Assembly: GCF_041381155.1 (NCBI RefSeq)
Contig: NC_091140.1
Location: 23,464,864 to 23,528,863 of the forward strand
Reading direction: 5' to 3'
Length of the DNA: 64,000 nucleotides
Source: Argopecten irradians
Taxonomy: Eukaryota; Mollusca; Bivalvia; Pectinida; Pectinidae
Shown here: one piece after another, positions 1-12,224 of the stretch
Position numbering within the stretch: the first letter of the stretch is position 1
Layout: each line of letters starts with the position of its first letter
The notes under the pieces: model-generated
What the model was told of the DNA's origin: nothing
Database searches by the model: none
What the model saw: the letters and a program-made list of their open reading frames with translations, nothing else
Position numbers and translations under genes: made by a program

Positions 1-291
1 TACAATGGTTTACATATATATCGGCGAAAATATATTGTTTTCTTTCTCTATGTCTTTTAGAATTTATCATTAACTATTAATTTAATATAGCATTGATATA
101 TATTCTTATGTTGATATTGATGATAAAATTGTAAATAATGTTTAATTTTCTATATAGGATATTATTGATGTTAGGTGAATATGCCATGACACTTACCATA
201 GTGGGGCCATTACTTCTTGTTATGCCAGCTGGCGAAAGTCATCAAAAGATGGAAAAGGTAAAAGGGGTAAAAGAAGAATGACCTCCACGCT
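1..291. other. AT-rich spacer, nothing recognised
   Basis: No open frame, RNA or repeat that I can support was seen here. Confidence 0.5.
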
Positions 292-431
292 GGTTACCCG
301 GTAGTAAGTTACTATGATTTCCCAGTAGTAAATTACTATGGTTTCCCGGTAGTAAGTTACTATGGTTTCCCGGTGGTAAGTTACTATGGTTACCCGGTAG
401 TACGTTACTACTGGGTAACCAGCTTGGAGGT
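292..431. repeat. 24-bp palindromic minisatellite with inverted flanks
   Basis: Five tandem copies of a 24-bp unit run from 292 to 411 (consensus GGTTTCCCGGTAGTAAGTTA then CTAT). Each holds the 13-base inverted repeat TAGTAA-N-TTACTA. The block is bracketed by inverted flanks: ACCTCCACGCTGGTTACCC at 281-299 and GGGTAACCAGCTTGGAGGT at 413-431, so the whole can fold on itself. On the minus strand it reads as an 8-residue peptide repeat, which I regard as a by-product. It resembles a small foldback element whose centre expanded. Confidence 0.8.
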
Positions 432-507
432 ATAAAAATCGAGCAGCAAATGTAGTAGTGATGGATGCCGTGCCTCTTGTGTCTTATATACATGTACTTG
501 TAGGTTG

Positions 508-577
508 ACATCACGTGTTTGTCATGTGATACTATTGATATTGATACATCACGTGTTTGTCATGTGATACTATTGCC
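508..577. repeat. 38-bp tandem pair with CACGTG motifs
   Basis: Two near-identical units start at 508 and 546. Each has TCACGTG followed by CATGTGA, an inverted pair around a short spacer. CACGTG is the classical E-box for bHLH factors, so a regulatory role is possible but not shown. Confidence 0.6.
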
Positions 578-1655
578 ATTTTTTTTAAATTTTATTGACA
601 GATGCAATCACAAGGAAATTGGTTATAACAGTAAGCTACATGTGGTATCTTATTAGACTTATCTAAATAGGACTGACTATCTAATCACGCATGTGTTCTG
701 TACAAGGCTACAACGGTCACAATAAGAGGGGGGGGGGGGAAGCGAAAGTGGGTTGATCACATAATGAATAACGGCTATTCTGCAAGGAATGTACATTTAT
801 TATGTTTTTAAACCTGAACAATCAATTTGGTTGAATAACATTTGTTATATTTCTGATAGAACAGTGGACAAGAAACCTCTAATTTGAGCTTGTATGGTCC
901 TTACTGAAAATATTACCGCTTTTAAAGGAATTTAACTAAGGTATTTTTAAATAGTTACATGATCAATCAACTGTGTTTAGGGGTATAAAGCATTTTATTG
1001 ACAATATTTATTAAACGCAGATTTATATAAATAAATGATTAAAATCTAGGTCAATCAATTATTGCAGAATAGGAAATCGAAAAAAGTGCAATATCCGTCA
1101 TCGCATGAATGGCATTTTATTTGATAGACCCGAAGTGTATTTGATTTACAAGTTTGCCAGCTAATCCAGATAATAAGTTAATATGTTTTAAAATAACATA
1201 TTTTCAAGCAATGTAATGCCTATAATGTTAAGTTCAGTATTATTATTTTGTATCGATCTACAGTGTAAGATATATTGCAATTTCGGATATTATATTCGGG
1301 TTTAATTATTCCGGATTATTTCAGTAGTTGGTTTAATCCATTAGTCAATGCAGCTTAACTTCCATTTTATCTAGATCATTGTACATAAGGACGGTGTTAA
1401 CCATAGTCAATGTAAATTAAGCTACCGTTCACCCGTGTAACTTTATTTTGATGATAGGCTTGTTATTTTTGCATATGATGTGCCTTCATGGTATGTCATG
1501 GATAATCAAGGATAAACTTAAAGGGATTGATTTCTGCTCCTCAGTCCAATTTAATTGGAGGACAGTTATTGGCATAAAGTTTCTGATCAGCTTTAGCACA
1601 TTTCTATGATAAATAGACACATACTCCCAATAATCACTCTGAATTAATATTATAA
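578..1655. other. AT-rich spacer
   Basis: Only a short poly-G run near 728-738 stands out. No gene seen. Confidence 0.5.
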
Positions 1656-2112
1656 GACTCTGTCATATGTGGATAAGAAAGATAGGGATATTCTACCCAA
1701 GGGTCACAAAATGTTGTAAAACGTTTTGTGATCCGGAGGGTAGGATATTCCTATCCTTAACATCCACATATGAAAGAGTATATTTCTTTCATACCTCGAT
1801 GTTTATTGCAATTTTATTACTATGATTTTCCAACATTTTGAAATCAATTCGAAAGAGAATAGAACTACAAATCAATTCTTCATACATAAAAATTGCGTGA
1901 TATTTTCAACTTAATTCTCATTATTTGTATCTATTAAAGTAAACTCGGTCTAGTTTATGAAAAAATATTAAAATTGTAATTTTTTGAACGCTGTGACGTC
2001 ACGAGGCTTTTTGCATGAGTGGCCATGCAATACAGCCCCAGGCGACATGAGTGTGTTGTTCTAGCCCAGTTGGTATTACCTGTGCAGGTATGAGAGAAAA
2101 TATCATATATAC
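1656..2112 (+). repeat. Hairpin repeat family, copy 1
   Basis: A long imperfect hairpin (1656-1780) has arms starting CATATGTGGATAAGAAAGAT and ending ATCCACATATGAAAGAGT, with a copied inner sequence GGTCACAAAATGTT / ACGTTTTGTGATCC. It is followed by a 330-bp tail with the palindrome GTGACGTCAC near 1994 and an end matching AGGTATGAGAGAAAAT. The same hairpin plus tail recurs near 31.29, 31.69 and, in the opposite orientation, 57.1 kb, so this is a dispersed non-autonomous element. I saw no coding capacity. Confidence 0.75.
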
Positions 2113-5100
2113 TACTGGCACAATTTGCCTTAAACATATAACTATTCAACTTACTTCTATCACTAAATTGTGTTGTTTGTTGATTGTTTAATCAAGAAGG
2201 CTACCAAATTTCGCCATTTGCTCTTTAAATGATATAACAATAAACGAAATTAACTTTATTTCGCTATCTGGCATAAATAGAATAAAAACTTAAAACTAGC
2301 TAACTTTGTATTATAACACGGATTATATACGAACTTATCAAAATTCATTTCCGCGATAACCCCTCCCCTGTTATCAAATAGTACCTTCCGCTTCGTTGAC
2401 AAAGGTCGCTGAAAGGTCATTGTTTGAATTTGGTCAATCATCAAATATGAGTAAGGAAACGGTTGAGGGACCATTGGCAAATCTATCCATCAATATCATA
2501 ATATCCTCAAATACCTTTACTTTTGTATTCTCGGAATCAAAAGGTTACTTATATGTTAAAGTAAATCATACTTTTCATCTTTCAAACCTTGAGTTCTTAC
2601 AACTTGCAATACTATTTTTATAGTTACCTTTAAACTTTTCTATATTTATCTCTCAACATTCAGTGGATACATGCAACTAAAAGTTGCAACACTATATAGA
2701 CAGGGTTATTGCTGAGTTTAATGAATTCGTTCAAGGTTCTATTCAATCAACATGAAATTGTATATATAGTAATATTGTCTTTATCCCTACCTAGATCTGA
2801 GGGACTGACGGCATTGTTAAAACTTTACTTGTTTAAGATTTCCGAATTCACTTGTTTTCATTTGCCTTCATGATTGTCGATAACGGAGTAAGATAACAAT
2901 TGAGTAAAGCGATAAGTATTCTTAGATCAAAGAAACAAAGCCAATAAGATTTTCGACAATTTAATACTGCAACTCATTGGCTGAAACATTTTATTGATGG
3001 AAATCCGTTTTGTCGTTGCGGAAAAGAAGAATACTAATTCGCTACACGTATCTTACACTGGTTAAAAGTCTCGCATAATGGTTGATGGATGCAAAGCATT
3101 TGGTAAATAATTCGATTAATGCTATGAAGTTGGAGCGCCTGCAGCTGTACTCCTCATTGTCGCCTACTGTTATAATGACAAGGAACCCGGGCGTATTACA
3201 TGGAGCGCTTATTCATGTGTGTCATGTCTTGATCTAAAATATAAAGTAAAACAAATAGATTAGAATACAAAATGTTTCATTTCTGATTGAATGCAAACAG
3301 CATTACACGGTATAACTATCATAAAGTGACCATTTCACTCTAAGCATATTAGTTAGTTATTAGTTTAGCGTCTACCTGACTCCGCCTATCACTGGGTGTC
3401 TCACCGACTTAGGTCAGTGGACTATTGGCGTGACTCTAGACATTGACCAGGTATCCTATGTTATACGGGCTTTAAGCTACCATTTTGTTTATTATTGTTT
3501 TTCGTCCTTAAAAGATACTAGTAGTTTAAGTTCCTACTAAGTTTAGTAGGAAGTAAATACTATATTAATATAGAGGATAAAACAAACAACACGAGAAAAA
3601 TAATACTTTGCGTTTGTTATGTTTTTATTCGAATGGATTTGATTGTACTTAAGTGTAAATTTTCAACAGTTTTTAGACTTTAATCTACGTTAACACATGT
3701 AGCACATTGTCAACTTGCTGTAACTGTCAGTTTATACCACATACATGTTATTTTGTTTCTCTAAGGTGTACTCAGGTAAAAGTACGACTGAATTTCAGGG
3801 AAACCTAGTTTCACTTTCCTCTACTAGGATTTTCGAGAAATAGAATGATATATATCCTTGTTGACAAGCCAGGGCGTCTACGTACTTACAAAAGAATAGC
3901 TAATATGCTTACCTTGGTTCTATAAATATCTACTTCGGTCACATACTGTGAATCATATACAGGAGATTTGAGATATGAATTCACATGAAAATAAATGCAT
4001 ATTGAGGATGAAATCCTTTGCAATCATTAAACCAGTCATGGTCCAGAAGAGAGTCAGAAACAATTGTTAAGTGGACAGTAAATGTACTTTGTGTTTTGTA
4101 GAAAATACATTGTAGTCATTTATATTACCTTTACACTTCCATATCTTATCTACACATGTAAGTAGATGAAACAGTTAAATCAAAAGCTAATATGTGTATA
4201 TGACGGAAATGGATATTCCTTCTTGATTCTTACCATAACGAGCACCCTGTCGTTTGAGTCGTCCATGTGAAAACCGTCGGAAGACGGGTAAAACACTCTT
4301 ACTGTGCAAAATTCGATATCATATTGCTGCATTGTATAACAATTTTGAATGACATGCTACTTAAATACATGATTTATGTAAGTAACGTCCATCACGGGCA
4401 CACATTTCGTCTATTTAAGTGGTATGACATAAACACAAGTTGCCATGTAGCAATATGAATTGAGCAAAGTAATGGTGCTGTAAGTGTCCGATCGTACTTA
4501 TAGTATTCTTGAAATCACGTGACTAACATGCATCACTGATGCCGTGGTTATTCACAAATGATGCATGATATACAAGGAAGACACAATGTAAAGTGATATC
4601 ATTATATCTAAGCTATTGCTCATTTGCATCACATTAGAGTTATATATGACAATATATGATATATTTGACGAGATATAAAAGAACTTTACATATATGTAAG
4701 ATTGACGTGAGGTTTGTCAATCTTACACAAAGCAGTTTTCTAACTCTGGGGTAAAAGAGGGACTTTAAGACAGTAGTTTTTAAACTTATTGATGTTGGTA
4801 CTTAGTAAAGTGTATATGATGGTCACGTACTGTCGTTAATCACTGTGTATGTGATGCAGATGATAACATTTCTTGTTTCACTCATATTTCTTAGAGATTG
4901 CTCGTTGTTATGTTGTTTGTTACACAGGAGTGGAAGTGAGGTAGGAGTAAAGACAATAATACTATCTATACAATTTCACGTTGATTTAATAGAACCTTGA
5001 ACGAATTCATTATACATTGCAGAAATAGTTATGCCGCCCTGTCAAGTTACATCACACCTTGTTGTTGGTTTGGTTTAATAAGTTGGACTACCCAGAGAAA

Positions 5101-5313
5101 AACCAGAGATCAATACCTGGCAACCAGGGGTCTCCACCTGTTTTTTGTACAAATATTAAACACATTATGCATTTCGAGCTCAAAGAATAAATTGCTATTT
5201 TCTTTATTCGTATTATTTTATATAATAATAATATTTTTATTATTTCATTATTTTATTAGGAATACGCCGGTAAAGGGGTGGATGATACGTACAAGTCTAA
5301 GTAGAGGTTTAAT
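2113..5313. other. Intergenic, no supported gene
   Basis: All open frames here are short and AT-rich, without splice or family support. A clean 11-bp hairpin sits at 4696-4726 (GTAAGATTGAC, 9-base loop, GTCAATCTTAC). The phrase around 5085-5130 (ACCCAGAGAAAAACC, then ACCTGGCAACCAGGGG) looks like a scrap of a dispersed repeat. Confidence 0.4.
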
Positions 5314-5888
5314 AGTCACGTGATCGCATTCGTATTAAGGTATATAAGGCACGGCCGGTATAATCTTTCAAAGGTACTGCCCATCTACTCTCTTGACCAC
5401 TGACACGTCTTACGACGTTTTCCGTTTCACCAGAAGCGCATCCTAGTAGGACAAACCAAAGTAAATCTCGTTTAAGGTAGGTCCATGGACACACATACAG
5501 GTTCCTGTCACAAACAATTTTATCCAGGTTATATAGGATAATAACGTAATACCACAGTTTATAAGTATGATTTTATAGTGCTTTTATCACTGATTTCTTA
5601 TATAGCATTAGAGACAATTCTATGAGTCTGAAAGAAGACAAAATGTTTTTTACACGTGTGTAAATAATGCATTTTATGTTTTTGTGGTTTGTATATATTA
5701 AATTGATACTCGTTACCATAATTATTCTGATAAATTCCTTGCTAAGTATATGTTGCAAACAGTACAAAAATGTTTTTTTTCTTTCAGAGTTTCAGTCTAT
5801 TGGACTGTCGAAGATCATTCTTAATGACAAGATACCCCAGAAAATATCATCGGGAGAACAAGCATTCGGTTTAAGTCTGTCAGACTGA
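5314..5888 (+). pseudogene. Plus-strand first two exons of the duplicated family (copy P1)
   Basis: A CACGTG box at about 5319 and a TATA box (TATATAAGGCACG, about 5341) precede a candidate first exon ending at the donor AAG|GTAGGT near 5475. A 320-bp intron ends in TTTCTTTCAG at about 5789, followed by an exon sharing AGTTTCAG and TCTATTGGACTGTCGAAGATC with the copy at 30.4 kb. The exon-1 text CACCAGAAGCGCATCCTAGT parallels the minus-strand units, where the peptide reads PSGAYPRGPTTG; here the comparable frame reads SPEAHPS. Exon 1 is two bases longer than in the sister copy, so their frames differ, and the exon-2 frame closes within about 35 codons. I call it a decayed relative, though a short transcript is possible. 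Confidence 0.45.
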
Positions 5889-7009
5889 ACAACCTTACAT
5901 AAACAAGGTAGGTAACTAAGTGACGTAATACCTAGATATATTGATTTCTGAGCTATCGATATAGGGTCTGTCTTATCACGTACACGGTATGAATCATTTT
6001 GTAGGACTGCAACAGGTGAAAAAAGTAAAAAAAGGAAATGATTTGCATGTAGTTCCCCATATCCCCATATATAAAGGGTTCAAATTATAAGACTATAAAA
6101 AGTTATGATATTTTTACATAAGAAAATAACATATACCGATAGCAAAAGTTAATTTATTCTTCGAATGTATTCACAGTAACCATTGTATTTTATTCTTGAA
6201 TACGAAAGCGAAACTATAAGAATAATGGAATTATGACAAAAAGTGTGTTTTATACACAGTATCAATATTTTATTAATCGCCTATGTGAATGCATGGAAAG
6301 GTCACAGTTTATTTACAAACTCGCTTAAAAATATGTGTACCGATATATAGAGAAAAAAATCGTAACAATTGTTTTTGTTTTGTTGAAGCACCTAACAAAT
6401 GGATGTGTTTAGAGGACATTCTAACTGTGTTCCCCAAACTATGACAGGCCAGGATATGAATAGGAGATTCAAGAAGACAAGCGGCATACCAAAGCCCTGA
6501 TAATGTCTGATTCAGAAAAGACACTGAAAATGTAACACTTTCAGGATGGAATGTTTAAAATTGTTTTTGATTATAAACAACAACAGTAAATATATTTAAC
6601 GTTATAAAGACTTGATTAACCAATTTCGTGTTGTTATTTTTATTTTTAAAGTCAGATAAACCACTTTGCATATTAATGACCCCTTGATCAGCAACATTAA
6701 TGCGAATTCTCTACCACTACATAATTTGCCTGATTTCCCGTGACTTCGCTCATGTAACATGTGGCTGAAAACATATTGTGGCGTCATGACTTTAATTCAG
6801 TAAACATGGACGTGACGTCAGAATTCGAGGACGTCGTGACTGGGTTATTGCAACACATTTGACGTGAGATTATTCGAAATGTAGCTTGTTGTGGTTATGT
6901 GCTAAAACGCATCTTAAACTTGTGTGCATTTCATATGAGGCTTAATGAATCTCGTCTCGCCAATGCTCGCAAAAATAAAAACTTCTAAAACATGATTTAT
7001 AAAATTCCA
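5889..7009 (+). other. Duplicated flank, paralogous to 32.16-33.09 kb
   Basis: From about 6120 this matches 32.18 kb onward at roughly 90% by eye. Near 6375-6450 a plus-strand stretch (TTGTTGAAGCACCTAACAAATGG) resembles the last-exon text of the minus-strand units (TTTGAACCACCGACAAATGG), suggesting a remnant of the same gene facing the other way. A CRE-like TGACGTCA lies at about 6814 next to GGACGTCGTGAC. Confidence 0.5.
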
Positions 7010-7449
7010 TATGAAAGGAAGATCATATATATCTGAAACCTTACTGTAATTAATTCCCAACTCTAAGACCATGATTTGAATTCCTTAAGATGTCTCTTAA
7101 TTTGACATTGTGATCTGCACTTTGATTCAGTTCCAAATGACCTAATACAGTTTCATACATTGAAACCAGCGTTCTAAACCGTACTGCTGAAATCAGATTT
7201 AAATATTTGTGTAATTTCCTTCATTTAATCCATTGATCTAAAATCATGTTTTTTTTTGTTTGCATACCTTTATGATTTCTACTCTTAAACCCCAGATCTG
7301 AAAACCTTAGAAAGTACAATTAAACACCTGATACATTACATCTGAACCTGTGATCTAAAATCCTTATGAATTTCCATTTCCATCTCCCTGATATGAAACT
7401 CTTCTTTAACACCCTGCATCTAAGCCTCTGGTCCTGATATAGTTACTCA
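7010..7449. repeat. Degenerate CTGATCTAAAA minisatellite
   Basis: A run of degenerate units of roughly 35-45 bp around TGATCTAAAATCCTTATG and its variants. Related tracts lie at about 19.30-19.70, 26.03-26.10, 33.09-33.53, 38.40-38.82 and 57.36-57.65 kb, usually at the edge of a duplicated unit. Confidence 0.6.
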
Positions 7450-8222
7450 TTTGTATATATATACCACTGGCACTGCTTATGTAGTACAGGTACATGTATT
7501 TTGCAGCCAAGGCTAATGGTGCACAATTTTAATAGGGGCGATGGCAGTGAACCTTTTAAGGCATGCCAGTCATAACTAAAAAAAAAAAAAAAAAAAATCC
7601 CCCTTTTTGTCACCAGCAAAATTTTGCAGTCAGCTTGCTAGCTATCTATTAATTAGTGGTCATACAAATGGCGAATTATTGCTGATACTATGGTTTTCAG
7701 TTACCAAGTCAGATTGCGTGTAAATACATTATATTAGATAACTCACTGGTACTGTGTATGTGCCTCCTGTGTAACAGGCATTCCTTGCTTTATAATATAT
7801 ATATTAATGCATGATGACAAAAAACCACAGTTATATTAGATTTCTATTATTTCAGTTTATATTTGTGGTGGATTTTGGCTGGTTTGTCAGGTGCATAGTA
7901 TGGATGATATTTTCTCTCCTAAAGTGTGCATTTTAAAAGATAACACAATGCCTAATCTTCCATGATTATAGCGATACAGTCGATATTACGGTTTATTACC
8001 TATCTCTCTTTTATACCTGTGAAATGTCATCACCCAAATTATACAGTATAGCCTTGGCTAATAGTGGGTATTCTATGGTGTGTTTACACGTCTTTATATT
8101 TTTAATATAAAGATTACTTGGTGTACGTAGTTCAATTAAGGCAGAAATTAGTGCATCTTGATTGAATTTACTTTCTCTAGGTATTTTAATTGTGTTTATT
8201 TATTAATGGCACATGTACACTG

Positions 8223-8260
<38 letters not shown>

Positions 8261-8308
8261 GTTATTTTTTCAAGATGTCATTAAATTTTTCAGCATCATT
8301 AGACAAAT

Positions 8309-9390
8309 ATGTCTTCACCGCCAGCTAAAAAGAGACGGAGGGTCCAAGTGGAAAAAACTCGGCAAGCAGCACCAGCAATTGCAAGTACCTCCTCCCAGCC
8401 ACAGCCAGACATGCAGGCTATGGTCAACTCCTGTGTGACGGCGGCAATTCCAGCAATCACACAGACTGTGCTAGATGCACTACAGAGGGCTGAAGTGCCA
8501 AGTGCCCCTACCCCAGATGATCAGGAGGTGGAGTCTGAAACACAGACCGACAATTTAGCCAGCCAGGCTACAGCAGGATCAGCTGTCGCTTTCGACACTC
8601 TGACAGCAGGCCCCTCGTCATGTGAGTATGTGGAGGAGAGTTCCTCGAAACGGAACATTTCTAAGCCGATTGATCTTGGACTTGATCTTAAGATCAAAAC
8701 AAAAATCGTATCGGATGAATTTGTGGACATGGGTGTGCTGTTGAACCCGGGGAAAGATAACAAGGAGCGCTACACCACAGAAATCAAAGATGGGTCCCTC
8801 TCCTTGGTGAAGCTACCAGCCGCTAAAAAAGGTCCATACTTTAAGCCAATGGTTAGCATGTTTCCATGTGTTTGGCGCAATTTATTCAAAGCGTCATCAG
8901 GACAGAGGTCACCAGTTGTTTGAGTATGCCCGTCGAATCCAGGCAATTGCTGAGGAGTCTGGAGATCATGCGGCTATGTCATATGATCGGTCTTTCCGTT
9001 TATGGAGAGAACGAGACCCTCATGACTGCCCATGGGACCAACTCAATGTGGCCCTCTACCATGAGGCTCTTTCAGAGGGCCTTGTGTATAAACTTAAATC
9101 TAAACCAGGGCAGCCATTTCAGTCCGGGGTCAACAAGAAAAAGCCCTTTCAAGGGACGGCCAACCGTAAGCGAGTGTACTGCCACAGCTACAATAACAAC
9201 TCGGGAATGTGTAAACGAGGGCCATTGTGTACTTACCCCCACACATGTCAGTATTTTGGGGGACCCCATGATCGAACCAAGTGCACCTCTTCTCAACAAC
9301 AGCCCAACACAAATGGCACCACACACAATGATCCCACAAAACAGTCCTTCACTAAGTCCTCCCATAACACAAACAAATCCAAGTAGTTTG
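8309..9390 (+). mobile_element. DIRS-like element: gag-like region (part)
   Basis: Opens with a basic PPAKKRRRVQ segment, which may be a nuclear localisation signal, then an acidic Ser/Thr-rich part. Near its end is a Cys/His cluster (CHSYNNNSGMCKRGPLC, then HTCQYFGGPHDRTKC) typical of the nucleic-acid-binding region in DIRS/Ngaro gag proteins. A poly-T run (about 8226-8258) lies just before it. Confidence 0.7.
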
Positions 9391-9659
9391 GGTAAGAGTT
9401 ACCAAATACAGACAGTGCCCACCCCAGTTAAAGCAGACAAACTTAACTCATTTTTGGCCGGTTATGCAGATAGAGATTTTTTAGTGCAAGGTTTTACACA
9501 TGGTTTTCATATCCCATATACAGGGGAAAGAAAACAGCACATTTCTTCCAACTTACAATCCGTTAGCGATAAGGCAGATATTCTGAGAGCAAAAATAGAA
9601 AAGGAAGTTCTAGCAGGGAGAGTAGGTGGTCCTTTTAATAGCATCCCTCTGCCCAATTT

Positions 9660-10165
9660 ACAGGTATCACCCTTAGGTCTGGTCCCCAAAAAAAGCACCC
9701 AATGAATATCGAGTCATTCATCATTTGTCATACCCACCAGGGGAATCGATTAACGACGGAATATCGCAGGAATATAGATCAGTTACCTACCAGACAGTAG
9801 ATGATGCGGTTCGGTTTATCTTAGATTTTGGGCAGGGTACTCTAATGGCTAAAACGGACATAGAGCATGCTTATAAAATCGTTCCTATCCACCCTGATGA
9901 TTATGAACTGTTGGGTTTTCAGGTAGATAATCTTTTCTATTATGACCGCACTCTACCGATGGGTTTGAGTTATTCATGCCAGCTTTTTGAGAAATTTAGT
10001 AGCTCTATTCATTGGATTTTGAATCATAAATTTAACATTGAGGGCTGTGTTCATATTTTGGATGACTTTCTGTTTTTGGGTAAATATAACACCAATCAAT
10101 GTAAACGAGGACTGTTAACATTTTGCGAAATTACTAAAGCCTTAGGTGTCCCCTCTCAAGGAAGA
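9660..10165 (+). mobile_element. DIRS-like element: reverse transcriptase region (part)
   Basis: Motifs in order: SPLGLVPKK, HHLSYPPG, a TLMAKTDIEHAYKIVPIHP block, LPMGLSYSC and the catalytic HILDDFLFLG. The LDD form and PPG signature are those of DIRS-order reverse transcriptases. Fossil element part. Confidence 0.85.
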
Positions 10166-10239
10166 TAAGACAGTCTACCCGACAACAGTGTTGACATTCT
10201 TAGGGCTAGAGTTAGACTCGGAGGCTATGGAAATTAGAT

Positions 10240-10900
10240 TACCACAAGATAAATTAGAAAAGCTTCGAACTGAGCTTCTGGCTATGTCTCGTCGAAAAAA
10301 AGCCACCCTTCAGCAACTTCAATCCCTTATAGGATTATTAAATTTTGCATGTTCTGTAGTCATCCCTGGGCGAACATTTCTACGGCGTATCATTGACCTT
10401 ACCATTGGTCTGTCTAAACCTCAGCACTATAGACGGCTTACTCTGGAAGCGCGAGCAGATATCGCAGCTTGGTTGTTGTTTATTGTGAACTTCAATGGGC
10501 GAGCTCTCTTTCTTCCTACAAATTTTGTTACTTCTGAATCTTTAGAAATGTATACAGATGCTAGCAATATTGGTATGGGCGGATATCTGAGGAACAGTTG
10601 GTTCTGCCATGAGTTCTCTCCTGATTGGCTTACATACCCAATCACAGTGAGGGAATTCCTTCCGATTGTCGTTGCTATTAAACTATGGCACAATCAGCTT
10701 GAAAACCGGCGAATTCAGTTCTATTCTGATAATATGGCAGTTGTTCACATTATTAACAAACATACTTCAAAGTGTCCCACGCTTATGAAGCTTATGCGTA
10801 GATTTATGGTTAGTGTGCTCAAGTACAATATTTTCTTTCAAGCTGTCCATGTACCAGGTGCGAGTAACATAGCCGCTGATCATCTTTCTCGTTTACAGAT
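10240..10900 (+). mobile_element. DIRS-like element: connection and RNase H region (part)
   Basis: After a helical connection, the segments YTDASNIGMGGYL, TVREFLPIVVAIKLW, FYSDNMAVVHIIN and GASNIAADHLSR match the order of catalytic Asp/Glu/Asp blocks in the RNase H of DIRS-type elements. Confidence 0.8.
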
Positions 10901-11056
10901 GGACCAATTTCATCATCAGTTTCCGCACATCGACAAAGAGGCAACTCTGATCCCGCCACATCTACTGACTCTCTGAATCTAACAGCAAGTTTCCTGTTAT
11001 CCAATGCATTATCCAAGTCCTCACTTTCTTCATACCAGCGGGCATTCCAACATTAT

Positions 11057-11902
11057 TTGAAATTTCTTCACCAACATGTTGACGCCCAGGTGACAGCTTT
11101 CCCCCCAAATCTTCAACATCTATCTTTATTTATTGCCCATTGCTATCAGTTAGGTCTAGCTTCATCTACGGTCCTTACATATGTTTCAGCATTGGGGTAC
11201 ACATTTAAGATGGGAAATTTTGAAGACATAACTCAACACTTTATCATTAAAAAGACTCTGCAGGGCTACCAAAAACTAACACAAACACCTGATTCTCGTC
11301 TACCTATTACCCCAGCAATACTTTATACATTAGTTGATTCTCTTGGAGATTCTGTTTCATCTTACTTTCTTAGAGTCACTCTCAAAGCAATGTTTCTCCT
11401 TGCTTTCCATGCCTTTTTAAGGATTGGGGAGATGACTTCAACAGGTAAGAAGTCTCAACATTTCTTACTGAGGAAGCATGTGTCATTTGAAGTAGAATCT
11501 GGGTCCCCACGATTACTTGAAATTGTGTTCCCCCATTTTAAACACAATTCGCACCCAGTTAGTACACATTCAATCTCAGCCAACTCAGCTACACCCAAAT
11601 ATTGTCCTGTCCTAGCCCTCCATCAATATTTGACGGTTAGGAAACATGACAACCCAGACCAACCACTATTCTCCTTTATGGATGGTTCACCAATATCACG
11701 ATTGTTTTTCACACAACAGTTGAAGTCATCCTTAAAATGGTCAGGGCTTCATGAACATAATTACAAATCACACAGTTTTCGTATTGGTGCTGCTACGACA
11801 GCTGCAATACAAGGCATTGATGAGAGCCAGATACAACTTATGGGTAGATGGAAGTCATGTGCCTTCAAAAAGTATATTAGGATCCCTATGATCAAAATGT
11901 AA
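11057..11902 (+). mobile_element. DIRS-like element: tyrosine recombinase (part)
   Basis: A region of about 280 codons with the phage-integrase-type layout: an N-terminal DNA-binding part, then AFLRIGEMT (first catalytic Arg), HSFRIGAATTAA (His-x-x-Arg), LMGRWKS (Trp box) and KKYIR (Tyr nucleophile). In this order of elements the enzyme inserts a circular double-stranded DNA copy by recombination, which explains the missing target duplication. Confidence 0.85.
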
Positions 11903-12224
11903 AGTTAAATGTACACAGTGGCCCTCCAAGTTTCCCATCTTATACAAGTGAACCATGGAGTAATTGGCTTCTGGTTACAACTTGTGCACAAATAAATTCA
12001 TGTATTAGTGACTTTTGTTACATGAACATTGTATCAAGTGAAGCCGCCAGATATGGGTTTTTTCCCACATGTAATTTAGCAGGTGTAGTGATTTTGTATC
12101 TTAGCTAGTAGTATGCGTCATAACCTCAAAGTTATTGGCTTTTGGTTATGTAGTATTACTTATACTATTTTTACTTCTGCCAAAGTTTTAAGTTAAGATT
12201 TGTCAACATGTGCAAGAATGTCCC

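Noticed and set aside
292-411. Regular repeats that could suggest a CRISPR array
   Set aside because: Units are directly contiguous with no spacers, and the setting is an animal genome.
242-514. Minus-strand 90-codon frame with an 8-residue repeat (GNHSNLLP)
   Set aside because: It is the translation of the 24-bp minisatellite, whose length is a multiple of three. No start context, splice or family support.
7450-8300. Left-end repeat of the DIRS-like element matching its inner segment
   Set aside because: No stretch here resembles 13106-13451 by eye. The left end may be altered or the family layout may differ.
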